A stretch of DNA of 64,000 nt, from positions 1,798,001 through 1,862,000 of the forward strand of contig JAUZTG010000034.1 in the NCBI GenBank assembly GCA_030734395.1, read 5' to 3'. Numbering within the stretch: position 1 is the stretch's first letter; every line of letters starts with the position of its first letter. Below, one piece after another: positions 45,729-57,018 of the stretch. The notes beneath the pieces were generated by a model. The model searched no databases. It saw only the letters and a list, made by a program, of their open reading frames with translations, and was not told the DNA's origin. The position numbers and the translations under genes were made by a program. The DNA comes from Sarocladium kiliense. Lineage: Eukaryota > Ascomycota > Sordariomycetes > Hypocreales > Sarocladiaceae.

Positions 45729-45750
45729 CTGGAGGAGTCTGGGGGCGGGG
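45729..45750. promoter_or_regulatory. Cluster of CreA/Mig1-like sites (SYGGRG)
   Basis: CTGGAG (45729-45734), CTGGGG (45739-45744) and GCGGGG (45745-45750) all match SYGGRG, the binding consensus of the carbon-catabolite repressor CreA. They lie about 300-320 bases upstream of the sugar-transporter ATG. Paired sites are the arrangement usually needed in vivo. Function is inferred. Confidence 0.5.
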
Positions 45751-45764
45751 CGGCTCCGAATAGG

Positions 45765-45895
45765 TCTCGGAGCGTGCCACCTTGGAGAAGTTTAGCTTTC
45801 GTCTGTTTAATTGAAGACACCATTGAGGGGCTAATCTGAATGATGCGGGGCAGCATCAACATGGCCGACTTCAGTAGTTCTCGGAGCGTGCCACT
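45765..45895. repeat. Two 16-base direct repeats (TCTCGGAGCGTGCCAC)
   Basis: Identical copies are at 45765-45780 and 45880-45895, 115 bases apart, in the gap between the sugar transporter and the cyclase gene. Each contains a CGG triplet, so they may be regulator sites. They could instead be a remnant of a small duplication. The rest of the 45433-46468 gap holds no supported gene. Confidence 0.7.
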
Positions 45896-46468
45896 ATAGT
45901 GGATGGCGTTTTGGTGGTTTAGCCATCATGCTCTAGACTCAAACCCTTCAGATTGCAACCGATGATTTAGTCACGTAAGCGTTATCAATGGCTTGTGGAT
46001 AAAAGCCAAAATGAGACTCGTGAGGTACCTTGGGCCAAAGTACTTTTTATAGTAGCAATGAAAGTGTGCTCTTGCTGTAGTCACAGGCAGTAAAAGACAG
46101 GCCCTAGGCGAAGGATCAAAGTATGTCCCTCCGCACCATCTCCGGGGCCCAAGCTTGGCTGGATTGTAAAGAAGGGGTTCGCCTGATCTCATGCTTCCTG
46201 GGAGAACGCGACTAGTCTATCAGCTACCCCACGATCCTGGTTTGTGGGGTCCGGAGTTTGATGCGGTCGTCCTCGACGTGCCGTGTGACCAACGCAACCG
46301 CACTGGGTCCTCCAGCGCGCGAGGCCGAGGCCTGATTGCAGGTCATGGCAGGTCTTGGTTTCAAGGTCTCTGTACAACTCAACTCATAGCTAGGGAACAC
46401 GTGGAGTTGAGAGCTTTTGACAAGACCCTTGAGCTTAGCAGACGACACAAAGATCGTTGACCGTTGCA

Positions 46469-47599
46469 ATGGGTTTGAGTCGCTTCATGGCCCGAGCAGC
46501 CAAGTGCTGGCCCGGAACGTCATCAGAAGCGAATTCCAAAGAGACGGAAAGCTTGGAAAAGCCAGAGACTGTACCACTGTCCGTGTCTGAGCTACCATTA
46601 CACGAACGCGATTTCGACTCACTTCCTGATCCTCGCAAGGTCTGGACGGGAGAACCTGGTTCGCGAGAGGAAGGGCTTGGCCGCCTCGTGCTTCTCACTC
46701 CCTCCGTTGTTGCCAAAGCTGCATCCTCATGTATCCGCACTGGTCGTCGCGTCTCTCTGAATTGGGAGCTGACCAAGCTGGACATTGCCAACTTCAATCG
46801 AGCGCCGTTGCAGCATCAGATCGTTCCATTACTAGGGGGTGTGGCATACGATGATATCTACACATTCAATCCCCAGCAGTCATCCCAGTGGGATGGCCTT
46901 CGGCACTTCTCAGCTCCCTTTCCGACAGAGGAGGATCCAAACAGGCGGCTGTTCTACGGAGGTGTGACGAAAGCCGACATCGAAGATCGATCGAATACTA
47001 GGATCGGCTTGCAGCATTGGGCAAAGGAGGGCATATGTGGTCGTGGGGTACTGCTGGACTATGTCGAGTATGCGAAACGCCACGGAATCGAGTACACTAC
47101 CTTCTCAGACCATTCCGTGTCACTTGAGACTCTGAAAGAAGTGGCCAAGGAAGAGGGCCTCCATTTCCGCCGTGGCGATATTCTGTTCATCCGGATTGGT
47201 GTCACACAAGAGTGGGATACGAAGATGACGACGACGGATAAGACTGCCTACGCGGAGAGTTCCTCGCCACAGCACGCAGGTATCGAAGGAACTGAAGAAA
47301 TGTTGAGATGGATCTGGAACGAGGGTTTCTCTGCAGTCGCTGGGGACGCCATATCTTTCGAAGTCTATCCACCGAAAAAGGTCTATAGCAGAGGGGAGAA
47401 GGGGATAGACGTTCCAGGTCTGTTCATGCATGAATATCTCCTAGCTGGTTGGGGCATGCCTGTCGGGGAACTGTTCGACTTGGAAGGCTTGAGCGAGATG
47501 TGCAAGGAAGAGAAGCGATGGGACTTCTTCGTCTCGGCTGCTCCTTTCAATATGCCAGGCGGTGTCAGCAGTCCGCCAAACTGTGTAGCAATCTTCTAG
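46469..47599 (+). CDS. Cyclase-family protein (PF04199; kynurenine-formamidase-like hydrolase)
   Basis: A single exon of 376 residues from the ATG at 46469 (MGLSRFMARAAK). The characteristic fungal motif is Q-W-D-G-L-R-H-F, where bacterial members have the metal-binding H-T-G-T-H-x-D. It is followed by R-L-F-Y-G-G-V, I-G-L-Q-H-W-A-K-E-G-I-C-G-R-G-V-L-L-D-Y, and G-D-I-L-F-I-R-I-G. The C-terminus has L-F-M-H-E-Y-L-L-A-G-W-G-M-P-V-G-E-L-F-D-L-E. Members hydrolyse amides or lactones (arylformamides, isatin and similar); the fungal substrate is undefined. The N-terminal 60 residues are variable. It converges with the C2H2/Zn2Cys6 regulator gene, with only 81 bases between stop codons. Confidence 0.85.
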   Translation: MGLSRFMARAAKCWPGTSSEANSKETESLEKPETVPLSVSELPLHERDFDSLPDPRKVWTGEPGSREEGLGRLVLLTPSVVAKAASSCIRTGRRVSLNWELTKLDIANFNRAPLQHQIVPLLGGVAYDDIYTFNPQQSSQWDGLRHFSAPFPTEEDPNRRLFYGGVTKADIEDRSNTRIGLQHWAKEGICGRGVLLDYVEYAKRHGIEYTTFSDHSVSLETLKEVAKEEGLHFRRGDILFIRIGVTQEWDTKMTTTDKTAYAESSSPQHAGIEGTEEMLRWIWNEGFSAVAGDAISFEVYPPKKVYSRGEKGIDVPGLFMHEYLLAGWGMPVGELFDLEGLSEMCKEEKRWDFFVSAAPFNMPGGVSSPPNCVAIF

Positions 47600-47680
47600 C
47601 ATCGAGAATTTCTATTCCTCGACATACACCGCGTCCAACATATGTGTGCGTTATGATGACGTGTCTGTATTGAGGATCTG

Positions 47681-50610
47681 TTACAGTCCTTTCGTGCCGA
47701 GCGTGTATAATATCCTGGCGAATTTGCCTGCAAGACCCCAGCAGCGCAGCTTCTGCATCATAGCTTGCGCGTCCCGACTGATGTCGCAGACGCTTCTTTC
47801 TGCACAGATATCGTCCACCTTTCCAACACAAGCAGGGCCGCCATGCTCAATCCATGCCGCTATGTCCCTGGTCATGTGCGACGTATGATCAGGTATGTCA
47901 AGACGAACAGATTGCTGTTGTTGCTGCCCAGCTTCGCGCTGATCCCAAGAAGAGCGAGGGCCGTAGGTTGAGAAAGCCATGATGAAGATATAGGCCATGA
48001 AAAGGCGCATGATCTCACACGGCGCGGACACCAGGTACTCATTGGCAATCGCGACGATTTGCGCGGCGTGCCAGACCAACGTGCGGGCTCCGCGTGGATC
48101 CTTAGCGAACGTGGACTTGAGGCGGCGTCGTGCAACTTGTAAGCTTCCATTAGGAGGCGAGTCTTGTGACATAATGCTGCGGCGAACGATGTATATAATG
48201 ACATCCATAACATCGTCAACTGCATAGAGGTACGAGTAATGGCACAAAAGGCCGGTGATACTGAACAATGCTTGTGTCAGGGAAATAATGCGACAAATGA
48301 CAGACCAAGTGACGGGTTTCAACTTACTTGTAGGTAATGAGTCCAGCAGTCGACAATGGGTTCGCGGTAAGTCCTAGCAAACTGCTCAAAGCACTAAGAA
48401 TCGATCTCTTCGACTCCTTATGTGCATCGATCAGACTGCTCAGGCCCAAGTGATGAGGCATTGCCACAACTTCGAGCTGCTTGATATCCCAAAGCAGGCG
48501 ACCCAGAACCTGCGCGCAGAGACGAGCGGCCCAACTTCCAAGAGTGATGGCTTGTTCTTGTCCTGCCAGTGCCGTCTTTAGAACCTTGGATAAACTGGGG
48601 GAGAAGCTGGCCGGGCCAAGTCGCGAGCGCAAGGCGAGCCAAGCTTCGGCCGAGGTAGCATTCCAGAGATCTTCGAAGCATGGTAAGTGGGCTGGCAGCT
48701 CTCCAATGTCGACAGCTCCTCGGCGGCTTGTCAGTGTGCATAAACTGCAGTCATACTCAAAAGCTGCCCACGCCGCTCGCCTCTCTTGTTCGACCTGAAT
48801 CCAGGAAAGCCATTCCTTCGTGAGCGATGCCTGGTCTTGTAAGCCAGAACCAGGGAACTCCTCGCCCTCGTCGCCATGGCTGTCGCCAGTCTCCCAAGAA
48901 GAGCTGAGGAGCCCAATACCTCGGAGACTCCCTATCAAAGTTCCCCTTGAGCGATCGGCATTTTGATACAGCTGGCGGTTACCTGATCCCAGGGAGTAGA
49001 TCTGGTGAAGACAAAGAGCGTTCAAAAAAGAGATGTCTTGGTAGTTCTTGTCATCAGAAGCACCCTATTCGTAATAACGGAGCCATGTCAGTAATAGCCA
49101 CAGACATGTAAACCAAACTTCTCCCTCAACATAGACACTTACAAGCCATATGATCATCGGCAAACACATATCACTCAGCATGGAGCACAGGTCTGCGTCG
49201 CGTTCATCTTCCGAAAGCAGCGCCCCAACGCATGCCATTGCCGTTAAAAGTACGGTCGGACAAGTATCCATGTTCCACGTCGGCTTGTGAATGATCGCCT
49301 GAATGTCGTGAAAGCGCGAGAAGTAGATGTCCAGTAGTCGCTGGATGTCGCCAAGGGCATCTATAGCCCCAACCCCTTGAAGGTGTCCACTTGTCGGGAG
49401 TCTCTGCTCTGACAGGAGCTGCACGAGTGAGTCGCGACGATGGTCTGGGGGCGACTGGCTGCTTAGATGGGCATTTTGCAGAACCTCCTTTAGTGGAGGA
49501 AGTGTGTACTGATGAGAGCTAGCATCTTTTGTCTGGTCAAATGGCCAGGTCTGTGCTGCTTGAGAAGACGCTGCTGGGCGGGGAGTGATTGTACCCTGCG
49601 CTGGCACTGGTGTGGAGTCTCTCTTGAGGTCCAACGACTGTCCAAAGGTCGGTTGGCCAGCCTCCAAGCTGAACGGAATTGTTTGCGTTGCCGGAGCTGG
49701 AGTAACTTGGGATATGATCCTTGGTTGTTGCTCGTGCTGTTGATCAAAACTGAAGTCAAAGTCAGGCATATCAAAGTCCAGCCAATCGAAGCCATTGGTA
49801 CGAAAGTCTGGCTGGATCAGAGCAAAATAAGACGGCGATAGTTCTGAGGTGAGATCATCAGCCTCACCAGTGAAGAAGCCTGGAACTGGAGCCTGGTACA
49901 TGCTCAAGCTTGTTGCATGAGAGGACATCGTGTCGGTGGCAGTATCTGTGTGAGAAGGCGCGGAGAGCATCGATCTATCGTTCGAGCCCGTGTCGCTCGG
50001 CAAATGACCGCTTTCCTCCGACGTCGACTCAGGGGTACGCAGGGCCTGATTGACTGAATTCGCATCGGTCTCCGCATAACGAAGGGCATAGTCAGAGGCC
50101 GACAGGTCACTGTGAAGGTCTAGTGATCCAGGGTGAACTTTGCGTTCCCTATCCTCGAGGGTTGACGACTCGTCCACCGGGGGATGTTCCGGGCCAGGGA
50201 CATGGGATGGTCTTCGCCTAGCACGCACGACGGATTCGGGGTACTCGCAACTTGATCGAGAGACAACGCATCCGTGACATGGCTGAGTCCTCTCACAGCG
50301 GATCTTCTTGTCAACGCAACGGAAACATGACTTCTGCGCCGAACGTGGTCCCGGCCCCGCGTCCCCTGCCTCATGCGTGGTACGCAGATGCCGAAGAAGT
50401 ACATCACGGCGAGAAAAGGTCCTGTCGCAGCGGGAACAGGAAATCGAGCGCTTGTCTGAAGCTGGAACATGGGTGAGGCGATGGCGACTGAGATGACTAG
50501 GTCGCGCAAAGCTCAGGCCACAATGAGAGTGGTGGCATACGTAAGGTTTCTGTGGAGAGGTCAGTGACTGCTGGCGGATAGAAGCTCCAGGAATGACCGA
50601 CTTCGCTCAT
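47681..50610 (-). CDS. Transcription factor with two C2H2 fingers, a Zn2Cys6 cluster and a fungal-TF middle domain
   Basis: The exon beginning at 50549 encodes K-P-Y-V-C-H-H-S-H-C-G-L-S-F-A-R-P-S-H-L-S-R-H-R-L-T-H (C2H2 finger 1). Next is C-S-R-C-D-R-T-F-S-R-R-D-V-L-L-R-H-L-R-T-T-H (finger 2), then CFRCVDKKIRCERTQPCHGC and S-R-S-S-C, a full Zn2Cys6 cluster. A long Ser/Gln-rich linker follows, then a helical fungal-specific transcription factor domain. Introns at GTAAGT...AATAG (about 49070-49140) and GTAAGT...TTCAG (about 48260-48330) restore frame. The stop is at 47681. The start is uncertain: ATG-AGC-GAA at 50610-50602 spliced to K-P-Y-V-C gives a credible N-terminus but needs a weak GTCGGT donor. 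Such combined regulators act in nucleus-localised pathway control; the target is unknown. Confidence 0.82.
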
Positions 50611-51353
50611 CTTCTGGAGTTTGATGGGTACGGTCCTGGCATGTACTTCTGAAACCCTGCCCGGGGTCGGCACGTTGCGGAATGGAGAGACTGAAGTGAT
50701 TTGCTGTGCGGAGGGTCTCCAATTTCAGCGCATCCTTGGTGTCGCGACCTGTTGAATCTGGGGTTCCTGGGGGCGTGGGGGGTTGAAATGCGGGGTGCAG
50801 CGTTTCCCTACGAAGGGATGGGTCAGTCTCTTTGCCCACCTACCTAACCTAGAGCACGTTGTCCGGCACAACGAGATCTGTAACGTGCAGCTCAGGGCAG
50901 AATAGAGTAGTTTTGATACCTCGAAAGGTTTCCAGTTTCACATGATTATAGTAGGGCATGTAAATTTACTTTTTGGAATTGCAAATTGTCGCAACCCGGG
51001 CCGGGCTTAGATGATGTTCACTCGCCGCTGGCCGCTGCCATTCGTCCAGAGGCTTGTCTATTTAGCAACAAGCAATACGAGCGAAGGATTCAAATCTTGC
51101 ACTCTCCTTCTTCAAGTGGCTTTAGTGCTGTCGACTGACAAGGTCTAACATTCACGGATGATTTTACTCTCTTTCAAGCAGCTTTCATGGCATCCTGAGT
51201 GGACCATGGGCTTTGCACAGTGAGGATCACCAGAATGCCTACGCACAGCATCTTTCTACTACTGCAATTACGTCTGCGGCTTATGGGAAGAAGACTAAAT
51301 GATTAAACCACGTATTACTCGTGATAACTGGAAAGCCCTTGCGATTATCAACA
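50611..51353. other. Intergenic region upstream of the C2H2/Zn2Cys6 regulator
   Basis: About 740 bases, bounded on the right by the 3' end of a minus-strand transporter gene. It holds the regulator's promoter and long leader. An open frame at 50611-50836 has no ATG. Nothing else is recognised. Confidence 0.4.
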
Positions 51354-53001
51354 TCAAGTGCGGTTCTCAACCTCCGACACTGCGATCTCATCTTTCGTAT
51401 CCTTTCGCACAGCATAGTCATCTGTATCGGCTTGCTGAAGGTCTGTGACATATGTACGAAACTTCCAGGCCGATAGTCTCTTATCGAATAGCTCGTCAAG
51501 TTGTTCCAAGCTTCTGCCCCTAGTCTCTGGAACAAAGAAAAAGGTGAAGACTGCCAGAATGAAGTTGCTGCCAGCCCAAATGTAGCAGTACTTCGGGCCC
51601 CAATTGAGAGCCTCGGGATTGATGAAGTATGGCGAGCAGTAAGCACTCAGCCATGATGCGAGGAAAGCTGATCCCTGAGAGAAACCGACTGTCTGTGCTC
51701 GAAGTCTTTGGGCCGGTATCTCTGTTTGGAGTGCCCAGAGTACTGGGCCTTGACCAACACCGTAAACCCACGTGAAGACAATGCTCAGTCCCACGAGCAC
51801 TTTGCCTGCAGTAGGAGACCCAAGAGGAGAGACATTGTAGGCAATAGCCATACCCAACATTGCCGCAGCATTCAGCGTTGAGGCGCCTATCAAGAGGTGC
51901 CGGCGGTCGAAGAACCGCACAACCGGGAAGGAAAGCATGTTGCCTGTGACTGCGATAGCGATTGAAACCGTTACCCACATGAAAGGGCTGCCGATCCTCG
52001 CTTGGACAAAGAAGTAGACCGAAAAAGCCGCAATAAAGTAGATACCAGTGGCCGCCTGAGCAACAGCGGCTGCAATACTGAGCAGTGTCCGTCGAAGGTC
52101 TGTACCACGGAACGCGTCGAGAAGGTGTGTCTTAGAGCGCATCTCGGTCTCCTCTAGCCACGCATTTTTCATGATGGTAATATCCTCATTTATCTGAGCT
52201 TCGTCGCTTATGCCTCGCAACTTTCGAATAGCCGCAGCAGCCTTGTCGTCCTGACCCTTTGAGATGTAGTATCGAGGCGTTTCGGGGAGGAACAGCAGTC
52301 CAATTGTCATCAGAACCGGAATGACAAACATAATGGCGAGAGGAATTTGATAGGACAGCCGGCTGAGACGTGTCTGAGTAGCATTATCCACTACAATGCC
52401 GATGAGGGCACCAAGATTGATCTGCAGGACAACCAGACCAATGGCCGCGCCTCGGAGATATGCTGGTGTCGACTCGCCAATGTAGACAGCTGAGTATGTG
52501 CTGTAGAAGCCGTTGGAGACACCCAGCAGGATACGACCGACGTAGAGCGCCGCAATGTGCGTACTCGCGATTTGGGCAACGACTGAAGCTATACCGACTA
52601 CCGAAGCAGTCCATAGGCCAACCCTGGGACTGATGGAGCTGCCGAACTTGAAGATAGCTGTGCAGGCCGCAAGAGAGCCAAGACTAATCAAGCTCTGAAG
52701 CAATGTCTGCACCTTTGTGCTGATATTGTACCCGATAGGATTGGTTGGCTGTTTCATAAGGCTAATTAGCATACAGTTTCTCCTAAGCACCTGAAGTTGG
52801 ATATCAAGGGAGACAGAGTGTAAATCCTACATCTGCATAGCCAAAGACTGATAAGAATCCTGGCATAGACTGAAAACCAGACACAGCAGCAGAGTCGTAA
52901 CCATATTGGAATTGGGCTAGGGCGATGAAGAAGCAAATCGCGATAAGTCGTTTTTCGCGTAAGAGGGAGTGAAGCTGGGTTGGGGCGGGTGACGGTGCCA
53001 T
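51354..53001 (-). CDS. MFS sugar/aromatic-acid-type transporter
   Basis: Two exons (53001-52831 and 52748-51354) with an 82-base intron (GTAGGA...ACAG, phase 0, joining V-F-G-Y-A-D to P-T-N-P-I-G-Y) give 521 residues. It has about 12 spans and sugar-porter features: Q-F-Q-Y-G-Y-D-S-A-A-V-S-G in TM1, G-R-I-L-L-G-V-S-N-G, E-S-T-P-A-Y-L-R-G-A, L-P-E-T-P-R-Y-Y-I, and V-P-E-T-R-G-R-S-L-E-Q-L after TM12. Fungal members carry hexoses, maltose, quinate or other hydroxylated substrates. It is divergent from the SnoaL-like gene across a 573-base promoter with a CGG-N10-CCG site, so it is probably the importer or exporter of the adjoining catabolic cluster. Confidence 0.9.
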
Positions 53002-53312
53002 CTTCGTTTTCTGCCCAGAACAGAGAATGTGTGATGTTTGCTTGAGGTCAGAATGAAGGAGGCGAAGAGAACTCAGGTCCTGTTTGACCGGGGAGTTTTC
53101 AGACAGTCCTCTAGCAGGGCGGTATCGTTGACATTATATCAGGTCTGGGATACCGGTCAGCTTCAAATATCTAGACACTGTCCAAGCAATATCCCCAGAC
53201 TCCCCCCGCAATGATACCGTCGGCTTGGTACCGATCTTGATCTAACAGGTCTAGGGAGCTCAGACGCCAGCACTCTAGCGTGACACATTGGGGCGTTGGG
53301 TCTAGACCTCTG

Positions 53313-53330
53313 TCGGAACCATACCTCCGA
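53313..53330. promoter_or_regulatory. Predicted Zn2Cys6 operator (CGG-N10-CCG), copy 1
   Basis: The 16-base element CGGAACCATACCTCCG (53314-53329), flanked by T and A, lies 246 bases before the SnoaL-like ATG and 313 bases before the transporter ATG. It matches copy 2 (upstream of the P450) at 13 of 16 positions, and the reverse complement of the copy near the oxygenase at 13 of 16. The CGG inverted repeat is the classic dimeric Zn2Cys6 target. Confidence 0.55.
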
Positions 53331-53407
53331 TGGATCATCACCTGAGGTCTCCCGCCGATGTCCTATCTCATTCTCTGCCGAGTGGCATTTCCGATGTATC
53401 CTGGGCG

Positions 53408-53482
53408 TATAAAGGACACTAATGAAGTTAATTGTAGCTTAGATCGCTTTCGGCAACCACAACTGCACGCCTATAAAGGACA
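53408..53482 (+). promoter_or_regulatory. Duplicated TATA element (TATAAAGGACA) in the divergent promoter
   Basis: TATAAAGGACA occurs at 53408-53418 and again at 53472-53482, each preceded by GC[G/C]. The second lies about 93 bases before the SnoaL-like ATG and is the probable TATA box. The first may be a duplicated core promoter. Confidence 0.55.
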
Positions 53483-53574
53483 TACTGTGTGGGAGATGAC
53501 CTCGATAACACAACACTGATCTGATCCAATCACATTGTTCGCTCTTCAAAAACCATCATTCCCAGGCTTTCTTA

Positions 53575-54471
53575 ATGGGTAAAGATATCTCCGCCATGGA
53601 CAGTGAAGCTCAGATGCAAAGGATCCAGCAATTGGAGGCTGCAGTAGAGAAGCTTACAGGTGAGTACAGGTCAATAGGATGATGGGCTGAAGCTAATCAA
53701 TGCAATCCTCCATCCAGCGGAATCCGACGTGCGCAAGTTACATCACAAGTATGGTTATTACCTTGACAAATGTTTATACAAAGAGGTACGCAACAGATAC
53801 ATTCTATCATGACTGATAGCTTTTGTTGACAAGGCTAGGTGGTGGATCTCTTCTCAGACAGTCCACAGGCGTATGTCCAGTTCTTGAATGGGCGATTCCA
53901 TGGCAAGGAGTCGGTCCGTCGCCTGTTTGTTGAGCGATGGTCCAATCATTTCGTTGGTGGCAGAAACGGCCCCATCGAAGGGTGGCTTCTCGACCATGTC
54001 ATTGCACAGGACATCGCAGATTTCCAGCCAGGTACCAACATTGTGAAGTACCGTGGTCGAACACTGATGAGTGCTGGAACACACAAGAGCCTCTCCTCTG
54101 AGTACCCTGGCGGCCAACGTCAGTGGTGGGAAGGGGGTGTCTACGAGAATGAGTACATCAAGGAAGACGGTGTCTGGAAGATCTTCCGTCTTCGTTACTA
54201 CCCATTCTGGCATGGGAACTTTGAAGAAGGTTGGAAGAATGCTGGCAACTTTGTGCCTTTGTTCAAGGAGGTCTATCCAGAGAACAAGCTGGGTCCGGAT
54301 GAGCTGTTAGAAGATGTGCAGTTGTGGCCAGATACTCGGGTGGTACCTTTCCACTACCCTCACCCAGTTACTGGAAAGGACGTAGCAGATGAGGATATGC
54401 AGGCGCCGAAGTGGCGCGAGCCGGCGAGCAGTGCTCTTCCTCCAAGAACCATCAAGGACTGGTCAGTCTGA
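53575..54471 (+). CDS. SnoaL-like (NTF2-fold) protein
   Basis: Three exons (53575-53659, 53718-53785, 53839-54471) give 261 residues. The N-terminus is a short coiled-coil-like helix (MQRIQQLEAAVEKLT). The SnoaL/NTF2-like alpha+beta cone fold follows: V-R-K-L-H-H-K-Y-G-Y-Y-L-D-K-C at the first helix, then D-L-F-S-D, W-W-E-G-G-V-Y-E-N-E-Y and W-K-I-F-R-L-R-Y-Y. Relatives include small cyclases, isomerases and dehydratases of polyketide and steroid chemistry. In many fungal clusters they handle aromatic or phenolic intermediates, but the reaction is not predictable. It is divergent from the MFS transporter, with the P450 following in the same orientation. Confidence 0.85.
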
Positions 54472-54856
54472 TAGATATATACTTTGGCTGTGCAATGTTG
54501 TTACAGAGAGCCTCAAATGATGTTTATTCCGCCGCTAAGCCCTTGCAACACTCCACGTGATTGTGAACATGATACGAGAGATGGAAGCTTCCATAGTCAA
54601 TTAATGCTCATCGTGACTATTCGGTTCATTATTGCTGGTGGCGTAACGTGTTTTGAGAAATTGATCTAGCACCAAAGCGAAAGTGGTACGTTGAGTCTAA
54701 TGTAAGAGACTCCCCTTCGTTGGCCTCTCTCAATCCAATCTAATCAAGCTTTGACATCTGGAGTGCTTGGGAGCAAACCGCAATCCAGCCACGGGAATTA
54801 AGTTCTTTGGTCAAGAAAGGAAGACTGTAGGGGCGATAGGTTCACCTCCATTGTGA
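54472..54856. other. Intergenic region between SnoaL-like and P450 genes (left part)
   Basis: This part of the 727-base gap holds the 3' UTR of the SnoaL-like gene and the distal P450 promoter. No gene is apparent here or in the remainder (54875-55198). Confidence 0.4.
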
Positions 54857-54874
54857 TCGGAGCCATATCGCCGA
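54857..54874. promoter_or_regulatory. Predicted Zn2Cys6 operator (CGG-N10-CCG), copy 2
   Basis: The element CGGAGCCATATCGCCG (54858-54873), flanked by T and A, lies about 325 bases upstream of the P450 ATG. It differs from copy 1 at only three positions and keeps the inner CCATA core as well as the CGG/CCG ends. Confidence 0.55.
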
Positions 54875-55198
54875 GCTCCAGCCTCCCTTCAAGCAGGGAT
54901 ACACGCCACAAACACAATGCGCAACGTGTGTGCGTTGATGCTCCGGACCTATCGGCAAATCTGCTTGAGATTTCGGCTACGGCCAGACAAATGGACAATA
55001 CAGTGTGCGTTCTACCTTACACTGCAATCGCCGTCGCGCACGCCGTAGTTATCAACAGCACTGGTGGGGAGAAAGACGATGTAACGCAGTAGAAAGGGTA
55101 TTGCTACTTACTTTAGGTCTACCTACGGCTCTGCTGTTGTGTTCAACTTACTCACGTGGGCAAGAAAGGAGAAGTTCACAGGATAAGGAATCTTCGAC

Positions 55199-56986
55199 AT
55201 GGACACCCCCTTGCTTTATCTATGGCTTGTCGCAAGCCTGGCTTCAACATATGCTCTCTACGTGGCAGTCAAGCCTTTCTTCTCCCCATTGAGACATATT
55301 CCCGGCCCATTTCTTGCAAGGTATACAAGGCTATGGCTTCTCAAGGAGGCCTACATGGGGACATACCCAGAGACGAGCATTCGACTTCACCAGCGATACG
55401 GTTAGCAAATCCATTTAAGGATTCTCCGATCATGCCTTAACAATGTTGTAGGACCTATCGTGCGCATAGCACCCAATGAGTATAGCATCGATGATCCGGC
55501 AGCTGCAAAGACTATTTACGGAAGTGGCCGAGGATTCGTGAAGGTTCGCGATCTTTGGAGGTTGTCCAAGCCACGGTTTTGCTGATTTGCTTTACCAACC
55601 AGTCTCCATGGTATTTCGCCAGCACAAACCCAATCAGTCCCCTGCCAAACATCTTTGCCGAACCAGACTCGCATATTCATGCTCAAGGGAGACGTAAGAT
55701 TGCGGCTGCATACTCGATGACGAACCTGGTTCAGCTGGAGCCGTTCATCGATGAGTGCTCCAAGATCTTAGAGGAGAGACTGGAGGAGTTTGCCAAAGCT
55801 GGTGCTCCAATGGAAGTTTCTCACTGGATGCAATGTTACGCTTTTGACGTGATAGGGAAGATGACGGTGCGTTTCTGCAATGCAATGTTCGTAGCAACGA
55901 TGACTGACGGTGTACTAGCTGGGCAAACGTTTTGGCTTCCTAGATCGAGGCGAGGATATCCAGAACATCATGGTGTCTCTTTCCAAATATCTCGTCTACT
56001 GTGCAGTTGTCGGAGTACTTCCTGAATGGCACAAGACTATATTCCGGAGACAGATGAAGTCATCGAGTATCGCTGGTCTCGGCCACGTTCGACAATTCTC
56101 GAAAGCTCAATTAGACGAGAAATACGAGAAGATCCGAGCTGGTAACGAAGAAGCCGCCGGTACATCGGAAGACTTCATCACCAAATTTCTACGCATACAG
56201 AGCCAAGATCCTAGCAAGATCAACAGTACCGATATCAGCTCAGTCTGTATGATGAACATTGGAGCAGGTTCTGACACCACTTCGATCAGCCTAACTTCAA
56301 CAATTCTCAACTTGGTCAAGAACCCCAGAGTTCTTCAGCGGTTACGTGAGGAGATCAAAGACTGTGAAGCCCACGGCGTGATATCAAATCCAATCAAGTT
56401 TTCTGAAGCCAAGGAGATGCCTTATCTGCAGGCTGTCCTCAAGGAAGCCCTTCGTATGCATCCTGCAACCGGACTGAGTCTCGGCAGGATTGTTCCCCCA
56501 GAGGGCGCCAACCTCGCAGGACAATGCTTTCCACCAAAGGTTCGTCATTCTCATACCGCCCAATAGTTATACTCGCGCTAAGCCATTTCACAGACTGTTG
56601 TTGGTATCAGCGCCTGGGTCGCGCACGCGAATCGGAACGTCTTCGGTGACGATGCGCATATCTTCCGGCCGGAACGATGGTTGGAAGACGTTCAATCAAC
56701 GAAAGAACGCGAAGCGTACTTCATGACGGTGAGTTCGACAGACTTGCCACGTTTTCAGCGACTAGCACTGACATTCCTTTCTCTATGCTGTTAGTTTGGA
56801 CAAGGCTCACGGACTTGCTTGGGCAAGAACATCAGCCTCATGGAACTCTCCAAGACAATTCCTCAGATAATGCGCCGATTTGATTTTGCCCCAGACACGG
56901 CGTCGGGAGAGCCAGAGTATAGAACCGAAAATGTTTGGTTTGTGAAGATGAGGGACTTCAATTGTAAAGTACAAATATATGCTTAG
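55199..56986 (+). CDS. Cytochrome P450 monooxygenase (pisatin-demethylase-like)
   Basis: Six exons (55199-55400, 55452-55543, 55603-55866, 55919-56539, 56594-56728, 56795-56986) give 501 residues in continuous frame. An N-terminal membrane anchor (LLYLWLVASLASTYALYVAV) is followed by the proline hinge H-I-P-G-P-F. The oxygen-binding I-helix is A-G-S-D-T-T-S. The ExxR is E-A-L-R in K-E-A-L-R-M-H-P. F-R-P-E-R-W-L matches the PERF region. The haem loop F-G-Q-G-S-R-T-C-L-G-K has the thiolate cysteine near residue 446. G-R-G-F-V-K-S-P-W-Y resembles fungal pisatin demethylase and related O-demethylating P450s. That makes demethylation or hydroxylation of a plant phenolic plausible in this cluster; substrate unproven. 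It converges on the Zn2Cys6 gene with 32 bases between stops. Confidence 0.9.
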
Positions 56987-57018
56987 CGGTGTCAGTGGGC
57001 ACGCCGACTCTTCTTGCA

